The notes: generated by a model not told the origin, from the sequence alone. A stretch of 6,320 nt of DNA from Spirochaetaceae bacterium (GCA_031255315.1 JAIRSS010000107.1:1-6320), one strand, 5' to 3'. Shown: positions 1-5,684, numbered from the stretch's first letter. Numbers and translations are program-made.

Positions 1-551
1 CAGGAACGCATAGCGCGGATGGTCTTGTCGATCAGAAGGTCCAGTTCCCAACCCAGCATTGCCGCGCCCCTTTCAATGACGTCCCGGGAACAGCCCGCGG
101 CAAAGTTGAGGGTCTTGTACTTCTTCCGAACTGATTTTACTTCCATATCTTGAACGCTTTTTGACGGGCGGATAATAGCCACAGCCCAAATGAGACCCGT
201 GAGTTCGTCAGAAGCGTAGAGGACCTTCTCCATTTCATGTTCCGGTTTGACGTCAGTGGTGAGCCCGTAGCCATGACTGCATACGGCATAGATGAGGTCT
301 TCCCCGGCGCCGCCTGAGCGCAGAAGTTCCGGCGCTTTGATACAGTGTTCATGGGGGAATTCCTCAAAATCAATGTCGTGGAGGAGCCCCACGTTGCCCC
401 AGAATTCTTCTTCCCCGCCGTAACCGAGTTCCCCGGCGTACCACTTCATCACCCCTTCAACCGTCAGGGCGTGCTGCAAATGAAATGGGTCCTTATTGTA
501 TTTGTTCAGGAGTTCCCAGGCCGCAGACCGGGAAAGCGTTGTAGTATCCAT
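1..551 (-). CDS. HD-domain hydrolase, C-terminus cut by window edge
   Basis: The reading frame is open from an ATG at 551 to the left edge (183 complete codons). The protein has the HD metal-dependent phosphohydrolase pattern: H27, the doublet H58-D59 in LLHDIDFE, H93, and D115 in the ASDELTG segment. The stretch from D115 through AVAIIRPSKSVQDMEVKSV is typical, from memory, of a small stand-alone HD family of about 185-190 residues, so only a few residues are probably missing. Family members are annotated as soluble phosphohydrolases; the substrate is not known and cannot be read from sequence. An in-frame TAG four codons upstream fixes the start. There is no well-spaced SD: AGGGG sits one base from the ATG. 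A promoter-like pair abuts the start, suggesting a leaderless message. The rubrerythrin terminator separates it from its upstream neighbour, so it is probably transcribed alone. Family call is firm, function open. Confidence 0.85.
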   Translation of the reverse strand, partial: MDTTTLSRSAAWELLNKYNKDPFHLQHALTVEGVMKWYAGELGYGGEEEFWGNVGLLHDIDFEEFPHEHCIKAPELLRSGGAGEDLIYAVCSHGYGLTTDVKPEHEMEKVLYASDELTGLIWAVAIIRPSKSVQDMEVKSVRKKYKTLNFAAGCSRDVIERGAAMLGWELDLLIDKTIRAMRS

Positions 552-557
552 GCCCCT

Positions 558-586
558 ATTCTATCCGAACAGGGGGTAAAGGACAA
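558..586 (-). promoter_or_regulatory. Predicted sigma70-type promoter of the HD-domain gene
   Basis: On the minus strand TTGTCC (581-586) is followed, after exactly 17 bp, by TAGAAT (558-563). The -10 box ends only 6 nt before the ATG, so transcription would begin at or next to the start codon. This fits the lack of a properly spaced SD and predicts a leaderless mRNA. Prediction from consensus match only. Confidence 0.4.
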
Positions 587-611
587 TATTTGGACGAAAC
601 GGATAAAACAC

Positions 612-643
612 GGCTGGTCCAAACCTGAAGTTTTAGACCAGCC
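612..643 (-). terminator. Rho-independent-type hairpin after rubrerythrin
   Basis: An 8-bp perfect stem (GGCTGGTC at 612-619 pairing with GACCAGCC at 636-643) can extend inward through AAAC/GTTT (621-624 and 629-632) across a small bulge. It begins 34 nt after the rubrerythrin stop. On the minus strand it is followed by GTGTTTTATCC, a short imperfect T-tract, so it reads as a modest intrinsic terminator in that direction. On the plus strand no T-tract follows. Confidence 0.6.
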
Positions 644-677
644 TCAAAGACCCGGCGTTTAATCTGTGGGGGGAACG

Positions 678-1220
678 TTAATAATTTTCGGCTTTAATCT
701 GAAAATACGCTTTGGGATGTTTACAGACCGGGCAGAGTTCCGGCGCTTTCTTCCCGATGAGGATGTGGCCGCAGTTTGAACACTGCCAAATGGCGTCGCC
801 CTCGCGGGAGAAGACCAATCCTTTTTCAACATTGGAAAGGAGCTTGAGGTACCGTTCCTCATGACGTTTTTCAATCTCCCCCACCATCCTGAACAAGGCG
901 GCTATCTGGGTAAACCCCTCTTCTTCGGCGGTCTTTGCGAAACCGGCGTACATATCGGTCCACTCGTAGTTTTCTCCCGCAGCCGCGTCTTTCAAGTTGA
1001 CCGCCGTTTCAGGAACCGCGCCTCCGTGAAGAGCCTTGAACCAGAGTTTGGCATGTTCCTTCTCGTTCTCCGCCGTCTCTCTGAAAAGTTCGGCAATCTG
1101 GTTGTATCCATCCTTGGCGGCTTGGGAAGCATAATACGCATATTTGTTCCGGGCCATTGATTCTCCCGCAAAAGCGGTTTGAAGATTCGCTTCCGTCTTG
1201 GATCCTTTAAGTTCTTTCAA
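678..1220 (-). CDS. rbr: Rubrerythrin (non-haem diiron peroxidase)
   Basis: This 180-residue protein has complete rubrerythrin architecture. An N-terminal ferritin-like four-helix bundle (about 1-135) carries the diiron ligands E20, E53-x2-H56, E83-x2-E86 and E117-x2-H120. A C-terminal rubredoxin domain has a [Fe(SCys)4] site at C147-x2-C150 and C163-x2-C166. The family reduces hydrogen peroxide in the cytoplasm of anaerobes and microaerophiles, with electrons passing through the rubredoxin centre. All ligands are present, so it should be active. The start is TTG: an in-frame TAA lies five codons upstream, no ATG intervenes, and a strong GGAGGG SD sits five bases before it. It lies 193 bp downstream of metA behind a probable own promoter and leader hairpin, and ahead of a terminator, so it is probably monocistronic. 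No convincing PerR box was found by eye. Confidence 0.96.
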   Translation of the reverse strand: MKELKGSKTEANLQTAFAGESMARNKYAYYASQAAKDGYNQIAELFRETAENEKEHAKLWFKALHGGAVPETAVNLKDAAAGENYEWTDMYAGFAKTAEEEGFTQIAALFRMVGEIEKRHEERYLKLLSNVEKGLVFSREGDAIWQCSNCGHILIGKKAPELCPVCKHPKAYFQIKAENY

Positions 1221-1225
1221 TTTTT

Positions 1226-1231
1226 CCCTCC
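1226..1231 (-). promoter_or_regulatory. Strong Shine-Dalgarno fixing the TTG start of rubrerythrin
   Basis: Minus-strand GGAGGG lies five bases upstream of TTG at 1220. Together with the in-frame TAA just upstream it makes TTG the only credible start. Confidence 0.85.
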
Positions 1232-1245
1232 GTTATGGGATTTAC

Positions 1246-1268
1246 CGGACGCCTGTTCACGGCGCCCG
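1246..1268 (-). promoter_or_regulatory. Leader hairpin upstream of rubrerythrin
   Basis: On the minus strand GGGCGCC (1261-1267) pairs with GGCGTCC (1247-1253) around a 7-nt loop, with one G-U pair, and is closed by an extra pair between 1246 and 1268. No T-tract follows, so it is not a simple terminator. It would lie in the rubrerythrin 5' leader, about 15 nt upstream of the SD, and could affect mRNA stability or translation. The function is inferred. Confidence 0.35.
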
Positions 1269-1327
1269 CGTGTGTGTACCTGAGGCTGTTCCAAAACTTC
1301 CCTTTCAGAACACGCTCACTTACTATA

Positions 1328-1355
1328 AGGATACCGCTTTTTCTCCTAAAATCAA
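1328..1355 (-). promoter_or_regulatory. Possible promoter of rubrerythrin
   Basis: On the minus strand TTGATT (1350-1355) and TATCCT (1328-1333) are separated by 16 bp. An alternative -10 is TATAGT at 1322-1327, which would give a spacer of about 22 bp. Either would leave a leader of about 100 nt before the TTG start. The palindrome AAAACGTTTT at 1354-1363 overlaps the -35 and could be a regulator site. This is a weak consensus-based call. Confidence 0.25.
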
Positions 1356-1413
1356 AACGTTTTTTCGCCGCGTTTGGGCCGGGACAGTTTGTACCAGGAT
1401 CGAAGGATTTGCC

Positions 1414-2340
1414 TTATACGGGCGAAAGTTCCCCCAGGTCATAGGGCGTTTCCTGGTATACATAATTGAGCCAGTTGGAAAAGAACAAATGCGCGTGGGC
1501 CCGCCAGCGGACTACCGGGGCCCTTGAGGGATCGTCGCCGGGATAGTAGTTCCTGGGAATGGCGATGGGAAGACCTTTGGCGAGGTCCCGGCGATATTCC
1601 CGGTCCAGCGTCAGCGGATCGTATTCCAGATGACCGGTTACGTAAATTTCCCGCCCCTCCCGCGCGGTGGCAATGAAGACCCCGGACTCCGCCGTTTCGG
1701 ACTGTATGGTAAGGGCAGGCTCCGCCGCAATAGCGTCCCGGTTAGACGCCGTATACCGGGACTGGGGCGCCAGGAACTCATCGTCAAAGCCCCTGAACAA
1801 GCTGGTATACCGCTCGTTCACCCCGTGGGGGAAGACGCCGAAGAGTTTGGCCTGAAGCGGCTCTTTGGGAATACCATAGCGGCGGTAAAGCCCCGCCTGA
1901 GCGCCCCAGCAAATATGCAGGGTGGACCAGACGCGGGCCGATGAGTAATCCAGAACCGCGGCGAGTTCCTCCCAGTAGTCAACTTCTTCAAACGGAATGG
2001 TTTCAACCGGCGCGCCGGTAATGATGAGGCCGTCAAACCGCAGGCCCTCCCGAAGTATCCTTTCGGAACTGAGATAAAACTTTTCCAGATGCCCCGGCGG
2101 CGCGTTCCGGTGTTCATGGCTGCCCATGCGCAGAAACGTAACATCCACCTGAAGCGGGGAATTCCCCAACAGGCGCAAAAGCTGGGTTTCGGTATCGACG
2201 GTTGTCGGCATCAGGTTTACGATACCCACCTTCAAAGGCCGGATGTCCTGGTGTTCGGCCCGGTCTTCGGTTATGACAAAAACGTTTTCTTCCCGCAGCG
2301 AATGATACGCAGGCATATCTATAGGAATCTTTATAGGCAT
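1414..2340 (-). CDS. metA: Homoserine O-acyltransferase MetA, probably the acetyl-CoA type
   Basis: This 308-residue protein matches the usual MetA length and starts with the family hallmark MPIKIP...LREENVFVI. It activates homoserine by O-acylation, the first dedicated step of methionine synthesis in the cytoplasm. The class I glutamine amidotransferase-like fold shows the catalytic Cys144 (HICWGAQAG) and the H237/E239 pair (VTGHLEYD), each offset by two from the E. coli C142, H235 and E237. In the acyl-CoA pocket the sequence is GAPVETIPF, with E113 at the position equivalent to residue 111. Published work on this family links Glu there to acetyl-CoA use and Gly to succinyl-CoA, so homoserine O-acetyltransferase is the likelier activity despite common 'succinyltransferase' labels. 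The ATG at 2340 has no SD and lies five bases from a TATACT box. It sits 111 bp downstream of murA. I see no SAM or T-box riboswitch in that gap. Confidence 0.95.
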   Translation of the reverse strand: MPIKIPIDMPAYHSLREENVFVITEDRAEHQDIRPLKVGIVNLMPTTVDTETQLLRLLGNSPLQVDVTFLRMGSHEHRNAPPGHLEKFYLSSERILREGLRFDGLIITGAPVETIPFEEVDYWEELAAVLDYSSARVWSTLHICWGAQAGLYRRYGIPKEPLQAKLFGVFPHGVNERYTSLFRGFDDEFLAPQSRYTASNRDAIAAEPALTIQSETAESGVFIATAREGREIYVTGHLEYDPLTLDREYRRDLAKGLPIAIPRNYYPGDDPSRAPVVRWRAHAHLFFSNWLNYVYQETPYDLGELSPV

Positions 2341-2345
2341 AACAG

Positions 2346-2351
2346 AGTATA
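2346..2351 (-). promoter_or_regulatory. -10 box abutting the metA start codon
   Basis: Minus-strand TATACT (5 of 6 to TATAAT) ends five bases before the metA ATG. No good -35 lies at 16-18 bp; the sequence there is A/T-only. There is no SD between it and the ATG, so the message would be essentially leaderless. Confidence 0.4.
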
Positions 2352-2451
2352 CTATGGCTTAAACCACAAAAAATAACAAGAACCTGGGCCAAAACCGTGC
2401 GCGGTGAGCGTACAGCCGATTAGTTTTGGAACAGGCCCGCCTGGCCGGACG

Positions 2452-3759
2452 TTACCGGAGCGCCGGCGGTGTACCGTATTCGCCGTCCCCCGCCCGGATC
2501 CGCGCTCCCAGCCGGGAGAGCCGGGCCACGAGATTCTCGTACCCCCGCTCAATCTGGTAGACGTTGCGGATGACGCTTTTCCCCTCGGCGCACATAGCGG
2601 CGATGACCATAGCCATTCCAGCCCGCACGTCCGGGCTGTGGAGTTCCGATCCGGTCAGCCGGGCCGGCCCTGAAACAACGGCCCGGTGGGGATCGCAGAG
2701 AACGATGCGGGCGCCCATGCCTATGAGCTTATCCACAAAGAACATACGGGATTCGAACATTTTTTCGTGGATCAGTACCGTACCGTTTACCTGGGTAGCA
2801 ACCACGGTAATGATGCTCGTCAGATCCGGGGGAAAACCCGGCCACGGGGCGTCGTCTATTTTGGGGATCATCCCCCCCAAATCGCAGTTGACCGTCAGGG
2901 CCTGATTGCCCGGCACATGGAGGGTGGAACCTTCGTGTTCCCACCGGATGCCCAGTTTTCCAAAGGCGATTTTTGCCGGGCGGAGGTCCCGGACCTGGGT
3001 TCCTTCAATGAAAAGTTCTCCCCCCGTAGCCGCCGCAAGACCGATGAATGAACCGACCTCCATGTAGTCGGCGCCTAATACAATATCCGCGCCGGACAAC
3101 CGCGATACTCCCTGGATGGAGAGGACGTTGGAACCGATCCCGTCGATCCGCGCTCCCATCTGGTTAAGCATACGGCAGAGATCCTGCACGTGAGGTTCGC
3201 TGGCGGCGTTGGTCAGAATGGTTTTCCCTTCGGCCAGGACCGCCGCCATTACCGCGTTTTCCGTGGCGGTTACCGAAGCCTCGTCCAGGAAAATATCGGC
3301 GCCCCGCATCTTTTTCGCGGTAAAACAGAACGTCCCATTGATTTCAACCTGGGCGCCCAGTCCGGTAAGGGCCTGGAAGTGGGTATCCAGTCTTCGCCGG
3401 CCTATGATGTCGCCTCCGGGCGGCGGCAGCGCCGCCTTGCCGGTACGGGCCAGAAGCGGCCCCGCGAACAGGATAGAAGCCCGTATCTTTTGGGCGAATT
3501 CCGCGGGAACCCCGGTCGTTTTAATGTCTCCGGCGGCCAAGCGGTAGGCGTTGACTCCCCAGGCTTCCACGGTTCCGCCAAAAGCCCGGAACGCCTCCAG
3601 CATCACCTGCACGTCTTCTATATCGGGTACATTCCGCAGTATCACCGGTTCATCAGTCAGGAGCGCTGCGGCTATACACGGCAGGGCGGCGTTCTTGTTG
3701 CCGCTTGCCCGAATTGTTCCGGTTATCGGGTGCCCTCCCTCAATCAGGTACTGATCCAT
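2452..3759 (-). CDS. murA: UDP-N-acetylglucosamine 1-carboxyvinyltransferase MurA, Cys-to-Asp variant
   Basis: MurA transfers enolpyruvate from PEP to UDP-GlcNAc in the cytoplasm, the first committed step of peptidoglycan synthesis. Translation from the ATG at 3759 gives 435 residues with two EPSP-synthase-like halves. Visible active-site residues are K22-N23 (SGNKNAALP), R93 (KIRAS), R122, H127, D312 (GFPPDL) and R405 (IERGYENL), matching E. coli K22, N23, R91, R120, H125, D305 and R397. The catalytic-loop residue equivalent to C115 is D117, in [11 protein letters not shown]. Asp here is known in naturally fosfomycin-resistant MurA enzymes that stay active, so resistance is expected. The frame is open to another ATG at 3879, but that extension has no MurA similarity, while MDQYLIEGG aligns with the normal N-terminus and follows a promoter-like sequence. 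No SD is evident. Confidence 0.96.
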   Translation of the reverse strand: MDQYLIEGGHPITGTIRASGNKNAALPCIAAALLTDEPVILRNVPDIEDVQVMLEAFRAFGGTVEAWGVNAYRLAAGDIKTTGVPAEFAQKIRASILFAGPLLARTGKAALPPPGGDIIGRRRLDTHFQALTGLGAQVEINGTFCFTAKKMRGADIFLDEASVTATENAVMAAVLAEGKTILTNAASEPHVQDLCRMLNQMGARIDGIGSNVLSIQGVSRLSGADIVLGADYMEVGSFIGLAAATGGELFIEGTQVRDLRPAKIAFGKLGIRWEHEGSTLHVPGNQALTVNCDLGGMIPKIDDAPWPGFPPDLTSIITVVATQVNGTVLIHEKMFESRMFFVDKLIGMGARIVLCDPHRAVVSGPARLTGSELHSPDVRAGMAMVIAAMCAEGKSVIRNVYQIERGYENLVARLSRLGARIRAGDGEYGTPPALR

Positions 3760-3766
3760 GGGTGTT

Positions 3767-3795
3767 ACTTTACCGGAACGCCGGAGCCGGGTCAA
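3767..3795 (-). promoter_or_regulatory. Predicted sigma70-type promoter of murA
   Basis: On the minus strand TTGACC (3790-3795, 5 of 6 to consensus) is separated by exactly 17 bp from TAAAGT (3767-3772, 4 of 6). The -10 ends seven bases before the ATG at 3759, placing transcription start next to the start codon. This supports the short MurA form and a leaderless transcript. It lies inside the open frame of the longer alternative MurA start. Confidence 0.4.
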
Positions 3796-4006
3796 TGCGG
3801 CGCCTTCCGCCGGGAATTCCCACGGGAAACCTGCGGCTTCTTCAGCCTTCCCCAGCGGGCCAGGGACGGCGCGAAGCATCCGCGGGAATAACGCTCAACG
3901 GCGGCTGCGCCCCTTTTTCCCGGACGGCGTTGTTTTACCAGTGGTTCAGGTTAGTTAGGTAGCGTGAGTTCGACGGGGAAAAAAAAGTCCGCGGATTATA
4001 CGAAAC

Positions 4007-4036
4007 CGTCATTGTGAGCGCCGTGAAGCAATTCAG
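4007..4036. repeat. Degenerate 'CGTCATTGCGAG...GAAGCAATC' dispersed repeat
   Basis: The sequence begins CGTCATTGTGAGCGCC and continues GTGAAGCAATTCAG. It closely resembles, from memory, a short dispersed repeat seen in intergenic DNA of many unrelated bacteria (CGTCATTGCGAG followed by AGCGAAGCAATCCAG), with a few substitutions. Only one copy lies in the window, so its repeat status cannot be shown from here. Confidence 0.45.
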
Positions 4037-4077
4037 CAACTGCGGAATTTACAATGCGCTGGATATTTAGTTGTCAG

Positions 4078-4092
4078 GCGCCACGGAGGCGC
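4078..4092. repeat. Small GC-rich inverted repeat
   Basis: GCGCC (4078-4082) pairs with GGCGC (4088-4092) around a 5-nt loop. It could be the distal part of the neighbouring dispersed repeat. No T-tract follows on either strand, so a terminator role is unlikely. Confidence 0.3.
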
Positions 4093-4130
4093 ACGGTAAT
4101 TTAACCAACCCGCGGGAAATACGTTAATTC

Positions 4131-4159
4131 GCAACTATTTTATCTCCACTGCGTCTAAA
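4131..4159 (+). promoter_or_regulatory. Predicted ECF (RpoE-like) promoter of the sigma-factor module
   Basis: GCAACTA (4131-4137), a 15-bp spacer and GTCTAAA (4153-4159) closely match the E. coli sigma-E type consensus GGAACTT-N15/16-GTCTAA, with AAC in the -35 and TCTAA in the -10 intact. It lies about 80 bp before the first gene of a cluster that itself encodes an ECF sigma factor, the usual place for an autoregulated promoter. It is a consensus match, not proof that this sigma factor uses it. Confidence 0.5.
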
Positions 4160-4167
4160 CATAGACG
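4152..4167. promoter_or_regulatory. Palindrome overlapping the ECF -10 element
   Basis: CGTCTA (4152-4157) and TAGACG (4162-4167) form a perfect 6-bp inverted repeat around AACA. One arm coincides with the predicted ECF -10. It could be an operator, or a hairpin at the transcript's 5' end, or chance; one arm is explained by the promoter alone. Confidence 0.3.
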
Positions 4168-4238
4168 GGGTTGCTGGTTGCCGGGTATAGTAAGAATGAG
4201 GGTGTTTCCCGCTATCCATGATAAGGAGTTTTGTTCCT

Positions 4239-4583
4239 ATGGCTGTTCAAGTCATTATCGCGCTTATTCCCATTGTAGGTATTGTGATGGGATCGGTAGT
4301 GGTATTTTTCTATTTGCTTTGGAATCACCGCCGCAGGGTTTTGCTCATCAAAACGGGACACTATGATAAGCCCGATTTTGATATGTATTCCTTCAGTTTG
4401 CTTGCGGGGTTGTTGCTGACCTGCGTGGGGCTTAGTTTGACCGTTTTTTTGGCCTTGGTTCAGGGAAGGAATTACGGTCTATTGGGGGGTATTATCCCTC
4501 TGTCTATTGGTATAGGGCTTCTGGTTTATTACGGGATACGACGCAGCGAAAAAGCTGCGCGGCCGGCGGGACGAAGTGGATGA
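4239..4583 (+). CDS. Small three-helix inner-membrane protein of a sigma-factor module
   Basis: The 114-residue product has three predicted transmembrane helices: about 3-27 (VIIALIPIVGIVMGSVVVFF), 48-74 (within SFSLLAGLLLTCVGLSLTV) and 79-101 (LLGGIIPLSIGIGLLVYYG). A basic loop, NHRRRVLLIKTGHYDKPDFD, follows helix 1, and a basic tail (RRSEKAARPAGRSG) follows helix 3. By the positive-inside rule both would be cytoplasmic, although an odd number of helices between them needs one to be short or re-entrant. It resembles the DUF6249-like proteins found beside ECF sigma genes; that family call is tentative. The start at 4239 is chosen over the ATG at 4218 because AAGGAG (4223-4228) lies ten bases before it. 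It overlaps the sigma gene by 8 bp, so the two are co-translated. A role in sensing or sigma control is inferred from context only. Confidence 0.85.
   Translation: MAVQVIIALIPIVGIVMGSVVVFFYLLWNHRRRVLLIKTGHYDKPDFDMYSFSLLAGLLLTCVGLSLTVFLALVQGRNYGLLGGIIPLSIGIGLLVYYGIRRSEKAARPAGRSG
4542..4559 (+). promoter_or_regulatory. Hairpin just upstream of the sigma-factor start
   Basis: CGCAGC (4542-4547) pairs with GCTGCG (4554-4559) around GAAAAA, inside the end of the preceding gene and 16 bases before the sigma GTG. It could tune translation initiation of the sigma factor, which would be opened by ribosomes finishing the upstream gene. Inference from position. Confidence 0.25.
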
Positions 4584-5136
4584 GCCGCTGTTTGCGGACG
4601 ATCAACAGATCGTCGTCCAAGTCGTTTCAGGGCAGAAGGAAAAATTCCGGATTTTGGTACAGCGCCACGAGCGGGCGGTGTATGGAATGGGGTTAAGTTT
4701 TTTTCGTAATGCCGAAGACGCCGCGGATTTTACCCAGGAGGTGTTTCTGAAGGCGTTCAGGAATCTCTGCCGGTTTGAGGGACGGTCCCGGTTTTCCACA
4801 TGGCTGTATACGATTGCGTACAATACGGCGGTCAACGGGGTAAACCGGCGGCGGGAGTACCGGAGTCTTGCCGAGGGAAACCCTGGGATAGACGGGGATA
4901 CCCCTGAACGAAGCGCGTTGCGCCGGGTCGTACGGGAGGCGGTCCTGGAAGCGGTGAGGGATCTTCCAGAACGATACCGGACTTGTATCGACCTGTTCTT
5001 TTTTTATGACCGGTCCTATCAGGAGATCGAGGCGATAACCGGATTCCCCATTAATACTATCAAATCGCATGTGTTCCGGGCAAAAAAATTGCTCCGGAAC
5101 AAACTGGAAGAATATACCGAAGGAGGCATAGAATGA
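4576..5136 (+). CDS. ECF-family RNA polymerase sigma factor
   Basis: This 186-residue protein has the two-domain layout of group IV (ECF) sigma factors, directing RNA polymerase to a small stress regulon. Sigma region 2 spans about 22-93: the core-binding segment DAADFTQEVFLKAFRNL, then FEGRSRFSTWLYTIAYNTA and NRRREY, which melt and recognise the -10. An acidic linker (about 99-112) leads to sigma region 4 (about 125-180): LPERYRTCIDLFFFYDRSY followed by the -35-reading helix-turn-helix EIEAITGFPINTIKSHVFRA. The start is GTG, overlapping the upstream gene by 8 bp with only a weak SD, pointing to translational coupling. It overlaps the anti-sigma gene by 4 bp (ATGA). The predicted ECF promoter ahead of the module suggests positive autoregulation. 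An earlier in-frame start inside the preceding gene cannot be excluded but is not needed for a full-length domain. Confidence 0.95.
   Translation: MDEPLFADDQQIVVQVVSGQKEKFRILVQRHERAVYGMGLSFFRNAEDAADFTQEVFLKAFRNLCRFEGRSRFSTWLYTIAYNTAVNGVNRRREYRSLAEGNPGIDGDTPERSALRRVVREAVLEAVRDLPERYRTCIDLFFFYDRSYQEIEAITGFPINTIKSHVFRAKKLLRNKLEEYTEGGIE
5121..5126 (+). promoter_or_regulatory. Perfect SD of the anti-sigma gene inside the sigma gene
   Basis: AGGAGG lies six bases before the ATG at 5133, within the last codons of the sigma gene. With the ATGA overlap it ties anti-sigma output tightly to sigma output, while giving anti-sigma the stronger ribosome site of the two. Confidence 0.8.
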
Positions 5137-5636
5137 ATAGAATGAAATGCAACGTCTTGTTAGATACAATATATGAATTTGACGGTAAGGAAACGCTTTC
5201 TCTGTGGAACCGTTTGCGGATAGCCGTGCATGTAATTTTCTGCCCCCAATGCGCCGAAAAGGTGCTTCGCCTTGAAGCCGCCCGGGATATTTTACGGACG
5301 GATTTTCTTCCTTCCGCGCCCTGTTCCTCTCTTGCTGATTCCATCATGGATCGTATCTCCGCCGAAGGCTTTGACCTAACCGCCGACATGCCCTTTGAAG
5401 AGGAAGACCTCACCCCGGAAGTCCCCTGGGGCGGTTGGGTGGCAACCGGCCTCATTATCCTGGTTTCCCTGTCCACTTCGTTTATGGGTATGGATTTTAT
5501 CAGTGTCGCAGCAGATCAGGGTTCTTCTTTTTTACTTCCCGTGGGTATTACCATAGGCGTTGTGGTTACCGTGTACGGCACCCTTTTCATAGGCAGCCAT
5601 CTCGAAGAACTCTCGGATTGGTTCAGGCTGCATTGA
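5133..5636 (+). CDS. Probable membrane-anchored zinc-type anti-sigma factor
   Basis: The 167-residue product has a soluble N-terminal part (about 1-98) with H33-x3-C37-x2-C40, the HX3CX2C signature of zinc-binding anti-sigma (ZAS) domains. C6 lies 27 residues before the histidine, near the spacing of the fourth ligand in RsrA-type proteins. Two predicted transmembrane helices follow, about 101-123 (GWVATGLIILVSLSTSFMG) and 133-154 (FLLPVGITIGVVVTVYGTLF), with a short soluble tail. The likely role is to hold the upstream sigma factor at the inner face of the membrane until a signal releases it. The cysteines allow a thiol-redox signal, but many ZAS proteins sense other cues. Assignment rests on the motif, topology and the ATGA overlap with the sigma gene; the rest of the sequence is not one I recognise. 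Confidence 0.8.
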   Translation: MNRMKCNVLLDTIYEFDGKETLSLWNRLRIAVHVIFCPQCAEKVLRLEAARDILRTDFLPSAPCSSLADSIMDRISAEGFDLTADMPFEEEDLTPEVPWGGWVATGLIILVSLSTSFMGMDFISVAADQGSSFLLPVGITIGVVVTVYGTLFIGSHLEELSDWFRLH

Positions 5637-5684
5637 GGCATGACGTAACGCTCTGCGCCTGCCACTGTCAACAAGTTAAGAAAC

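Larger units (their letters stand above)
3796..4130. other. Non-coding divergent intergenic region
   Basis: This stretch separates the minus-strand murA promoter from the plus-strand sigma-factor module. I see no gene with a plausible start, SD and family match; the open frames crossing 3796-3962 are continuations of shadows. It holds a dispersed-repeat copy (4007-4036) and a small GC hairpin (4078-4092). The rest shows nothing I can interpret. Confidence 0.6.

Noticed and set aside
861..1160. Plus-strand open frame opposite rubrerythrin
   Set aside because: Antisense to a complete rubrerythrin with all metal ligands; composition is typical of a shadow.
1321..1355. PerR/Fur box upstream of rubrerythrin
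   Set aside because: TATAAGGATA and the nearby A/T-rich bases do not match the palindromic TTATAATnATTATAA pattern well enough.
2341..2451. SAM or T-box riboswitch upstream of metA
   Set aside because: The murA-metA gap is only 111 bp, shows no recognisable riboswitch core or anti-terminator pair, and a -10 box abuts the ATG.
2452..3879. 475-residue MurA starting at 3879
   Set aside because: The first 40 residues have no MurA resemblance, the predicted promoter lies inside them, and the usual N-terminus begins at the ATG at 3759.
3190..3891. 233-residue plus-strand open frame opposite murA
   Set aside because: It is antisense to a fully convincing murA, has no recognisable domain and no SD; it is a shadow of high-GC codon bias.
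4218..4583. Membrane protein starting at the ATG at 4218
   Set aside because: The AAGGAG lies just after that ATG and ten bases before the ATG at 4239, so 4239 is the better start.
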